A DNA stretch of 8,111 nt, from the NCBI GenBank assembly GCA_007119095.1, contig SKQI01000246.1, positions 1-8,111 of the forward strand, read 5' to 3'. Source of the stretch: Wenzhouxiangella sp. (lineage in GTDB: Bacteria > Pseudomonadota > Gammaproteobacteria > Xanthomonadales > Wenzhouxiangellaceae). Shown here piece by piece: positions 6,504 through 8,111 of this stretch; positions within the stretch are counted from its first letter, which is position 1; each line of letters begins with the position of its first letter. The notes beneath the pieces were generated by a model that did no database searches, was not told the origin of the DNA, and worked only from the letters and a program-made list of their open reading frames with translations. The position numbers and the translations under genes are program-made.

Positions 6504-7838
6504 ATGAAAGCTTTTAAGTTGCTCGCGGTAGTTTTGTTGTTGGTCGCGCTCGGTGCCTGCGGGGGCGAGGTTGAGGAGGATCGGCCAGAGTTAAATGATG
6601 ATCCGGTCATATGGCGCTCGCCGGTGGTGGTTGCGACGGGTGACGCGGAACGTGGTCCGTGGCGGATGAACGAGTCGGAGTTTCACTATGTTGACGATCC
6701 GGCCGTCGCCGCTGGCCAAGATGGGGAGACGCTTTTCGTGTGGGTTGATAATCGGGCCCAGACAATCTACTTCCAGCGCTTCGACGCCGAAGGCGAAGCC
6801 TTGCTGGGCGAGCCCGTGGCGGTCTCAGACAGCCCGGATGTATTTTCCTGGCTGCCCCGCATAGTCACATCAGATGGCGGCAACACCATCCTGGTAGCCT
6901 GGGAGGAAATCCTGTTTACCGGCGGATCACACGGTGGAGAAATCCTGGTGGCTCGGTCGGAGGACGGCGGACAAAGCTTTGCCGAACCCGTCAACGTTTC
7001 CTGGACCACGGGCGGTGCCGGCAAGGGCCGGCAGTCTGAAAGCCGTTGGGACAACGGCAGCCTGGATTTGGTGGTCGACGGTGATCGGGTCTGGGTCGCC
7101 TGGACGGAATTTGACGGTGACTTGCGCCTGGCTCGCTCGATGGATGGTGGCAGCCGATTTCAGGATGCCATCCATATCAGCGGCAGCGGTGATCAGCCGA
7201 CCCGCGCTCCCGCGCTGGCCTTGCTGGATGACGGCAGAATTGTGCTGGCCTGGACCTATGGCGAACAAGACACGGCCGATGTCCAGCTGGCCGTTTCAAA
7301 CGATGACGGGGAATCCTTCGAGCTGATGGGCCCGGCGCTGGAACGAGCCGGTTATGCCGATGCACCGCGCCTTGCTGTCGACGGCCAGGGCAATCTGCAC
7401 CTGGTGTTTGCCGAAGCCGCACAAAACCCCGGCGAGGGTGCCGGATTGGTACATGCCAGGGCCGGCGATGACCTTGACTTCGGTGCGGGGCAGCTGATCC
7501 TCGAACCGTCGGGTACCGGCCAGGCCTATGCCGGCTTTCCGCAGCTGCTTAGTGACGGATCAGACCTGGTCGTGACCTGGGAAATTCTTGATCGGCAGAC
7601 CCGGCTTTCGCTGGGGCTGGGGCTGCTGCATTCCGGCGATGGCGGCGATTCATTCAGCCGTCCACTGCTGGTGCCCGGAACCGGAACGCCGGAAGGCGGC
7701 TTTGGCGGCGGACTGCAAGGACTGCTGATGCGCAAGGCGGATATGGGGCCCGGGGGCAGGCTGGTGGTCGGTCACAGCCATTTCATTCCCGATACCCGCA
7801 GCGAAGTATTGCTGATTCGAGGGCGGATAGATGATTGA
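6504..7838 (+). CDS. Asp-box (BNR repeat) beta-propeller lipoprotein, sialidase-like fold
   Basis: Predicted envelope lipoprotein of 444 residues. A short signal peptide, rich in Leu and Val, ends in the lipobox LGAC; Gly follows the Cys, so Lol sorting to the outer membrane is expected. Four Asp-boxes (S-x-D-x-G-x-x-F) are visible: SEDGGQSF 152-159, SMDGGSRF 212-219, SNDDGESF 265-272 and SGDGGDSF 377-384, each after a strand such as VAWEEIL, VWVAWTEF or IVLAWTYG. Such boxes mark the turn of each blade in sialidase-fold propellers. I cannot identify the arginine triad and Tyr/Glu pair of true sialidases, so enzymatic activity is unproven; it may be a glycan-binding or structural propeller. 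The frame also allows GTG at 6498, but ATG at 6504 gives a more typical signal peptide; an in-frame TGA at 6489 rules out earlier starts. It is divergent from the kinase. Confidence 0.8.
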   Translation: MKAFKLLAVVLLLVALGACGGEVEEDRPELNDDPVIWRSPVVVATGDAERGPWRMNESEFHYVDDPAVAAGQDGETLFVWVDNRAQTIYFQRFDAEGEALLGEPVAVSDSPDVFSWLPRIVTSDGGNTILVAWEEILFTGGSHGGEILVARSEDGGQSFAEPVNVSWTTGGAGKGRQSESRWDNGSLDLVVDGDRVWVAWTEFDGDLRLARSMDGGSRFQDAIHISGSGDQPTRAPALALLDDGRIVLAWTYGEQDTADVQLAVSNDDGESFELMGPALERAGYADAPRLAVDGQGNLHLVFAEAAQNPGEGAGLVHARAGDDLDFGAGQLILEPSGTGQAYAGFPQLLSDGSDLVVTWEILDRQTRLSLGLGLLHSGDGGDSFSRPLLVPGTGTPEGGFGGGLQGLLMRKADMGPGGRLVVGHSHFIPDTRSEVLLIRGRIDD

Positions 7839-7900
7839 CCCGACGAGGATTCCGGCAAAGAGCGACTGCAGCATCGCCAGAACAAGGCCGGCTGACCCTA

Positions 7901-7940
7901 AACAAAAGTGGCATTTGCGGCGCTAAACCGCAAATGCCAC
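7901..7940 (-). terminator. Intrinsic terminator of the minus-strand gene at the right edge
   Basis: GTGGCATTTGCGG (7908-7920) and CCGCAAATGCCAC (7928-7940) form a perfect 13-bp stem with a 7-base loop. Read on the minus strand, the stem is followed at once by TTTTGTTTA, the U-rich tail of a Rho-independent terminator. On the plus strand the stem is followed by ACCCTT, so termination of the convergent lipoprotein gene would be weaker. It lies 25 bases beyond the stop of the minus-strand gene. Confidence 0.85.
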
Positions 7941-7965
7941 ACCCTTAACTGCCATTGAAAAACAA

Positions 7966-8111
7966 TCAGGGCTCAGCTGTCCACCTGTTCGCCAGCTTGC
8001 CTTGCTGGTCGAACTCCGCCGCAGCCATGATGTGCTCACGCGGCCCGCCGCTCTGACCCAGCCGGTACACGATGACATTGAGCTCGCCTGATCCGACCAT
8101 GACGTCAGCAA
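7966..8111 (-). CDS. C-terminal 47 residues of an unrecognised protein (start beyond window)
   Basis: In the frame whose codons begin at 8109, the minus strand is open to the window edge and ends at TGA (7968-7966). The tail reads like real protein: ELNVIVYRLGQSGGPREH followed by IMAAAEFDQQGKLANRWTAEP shortly before the stop. Support comes from the strong terminator 25 bases downstream and from the natural alternation of hydrophobic and charged residues. The closing pattern (hydrophobic strand, EFDxxGK, then a Trp-containing strand) recalls the end of SnoaL/NTF2-like domains, but 47 residues are too few to assign a family. The overlapping longer frame on the same strand (7923-8111) is Ser/Trp-rich and is the less likely one. 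Confidence 0.6.
   Translation of the reverse strand, partial: ADVMVGSGELNVIVYRLGQSGGPREHIMAAAEFDQQGKLANRWTAEP

Noticed and set aside
7923..8111. 62-codon minus-strand frame at the right edge
   Set aside because: Ser/Trp/Arg-rich composition, and it runs through the terminator stem. A competing frame gives a natural-looking protein tail that stops just before the terminator.

Overview
The window looks like a chromosomal stretch of a GC-rich Gram-negative bacterium, probably a gammaproteobacterium. The Opp proteins align along their length with the enterobacterial OppA and OppB I remember. Signal peptides, lipoboxes and a periplasmic murein-hydrolase domain all fit a diderm envelope. Genus-level assignment is not possible by eye. 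There is no rRNA, tRNA, CRISPR array, insertion sequence or phage gene.

Layout: (1) On the minus strand, 2253 to 1 holds the start of an oligopeptide ABC importer operon, oppA (lipoprotein binding protein) followed directly by oppB (permease, cut by the window edge). oppC, oppD and oppF would be expected beyond position 1. (2) Divergent from it, 2457-4283 on the plus strand encodes an exported protein with a C-terminal lytic transglycosylase (SLT) domain and an N-terminal domain I do not recognise. (3) Convergent to that, 4335-6263 on the minus strand encodes a Ser/Thr protein kinase. It has a cytoplasmic kinase domain, one membrane segment, a long coiled coil, and a predicted periplasmic domain resembling the PA-IL (LecA) galactophilic lectin. 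(4) Divergent from the kinase, 6504-7838 on the plus strand encodes a lipoprotein with four Asp-boxes (BNR repeats) typical of sialidase-fold beta-propellers. (5) At the right edge, the last 47 codons of a minus-strand gene are present (7966-8111), followed by a strong stem-loop terminator at 7901-7940.

Nearly all the gene products act in the envelope. One reading, which is inference only, is that the transglycosylase releases muropeptides, the Opp system imports peptides, and the lectin-kinase senses a glycan outside the inner membrane. Gene orientations show no shared operon except oppAB, so this link could be chance.

The most unusual item is the kinase with the PA-IL-like sensor domain. 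Other points are an Asn in OppA where the peptide-N-terminus-binding Asp is expected, two genes that may be leaderless, and an in-frame 9-bp tandem repeat in the kinase coiled coil. The longest space between called genes is the roughly 240 bases at 6264-6503, which holds only weak promoter candidates.
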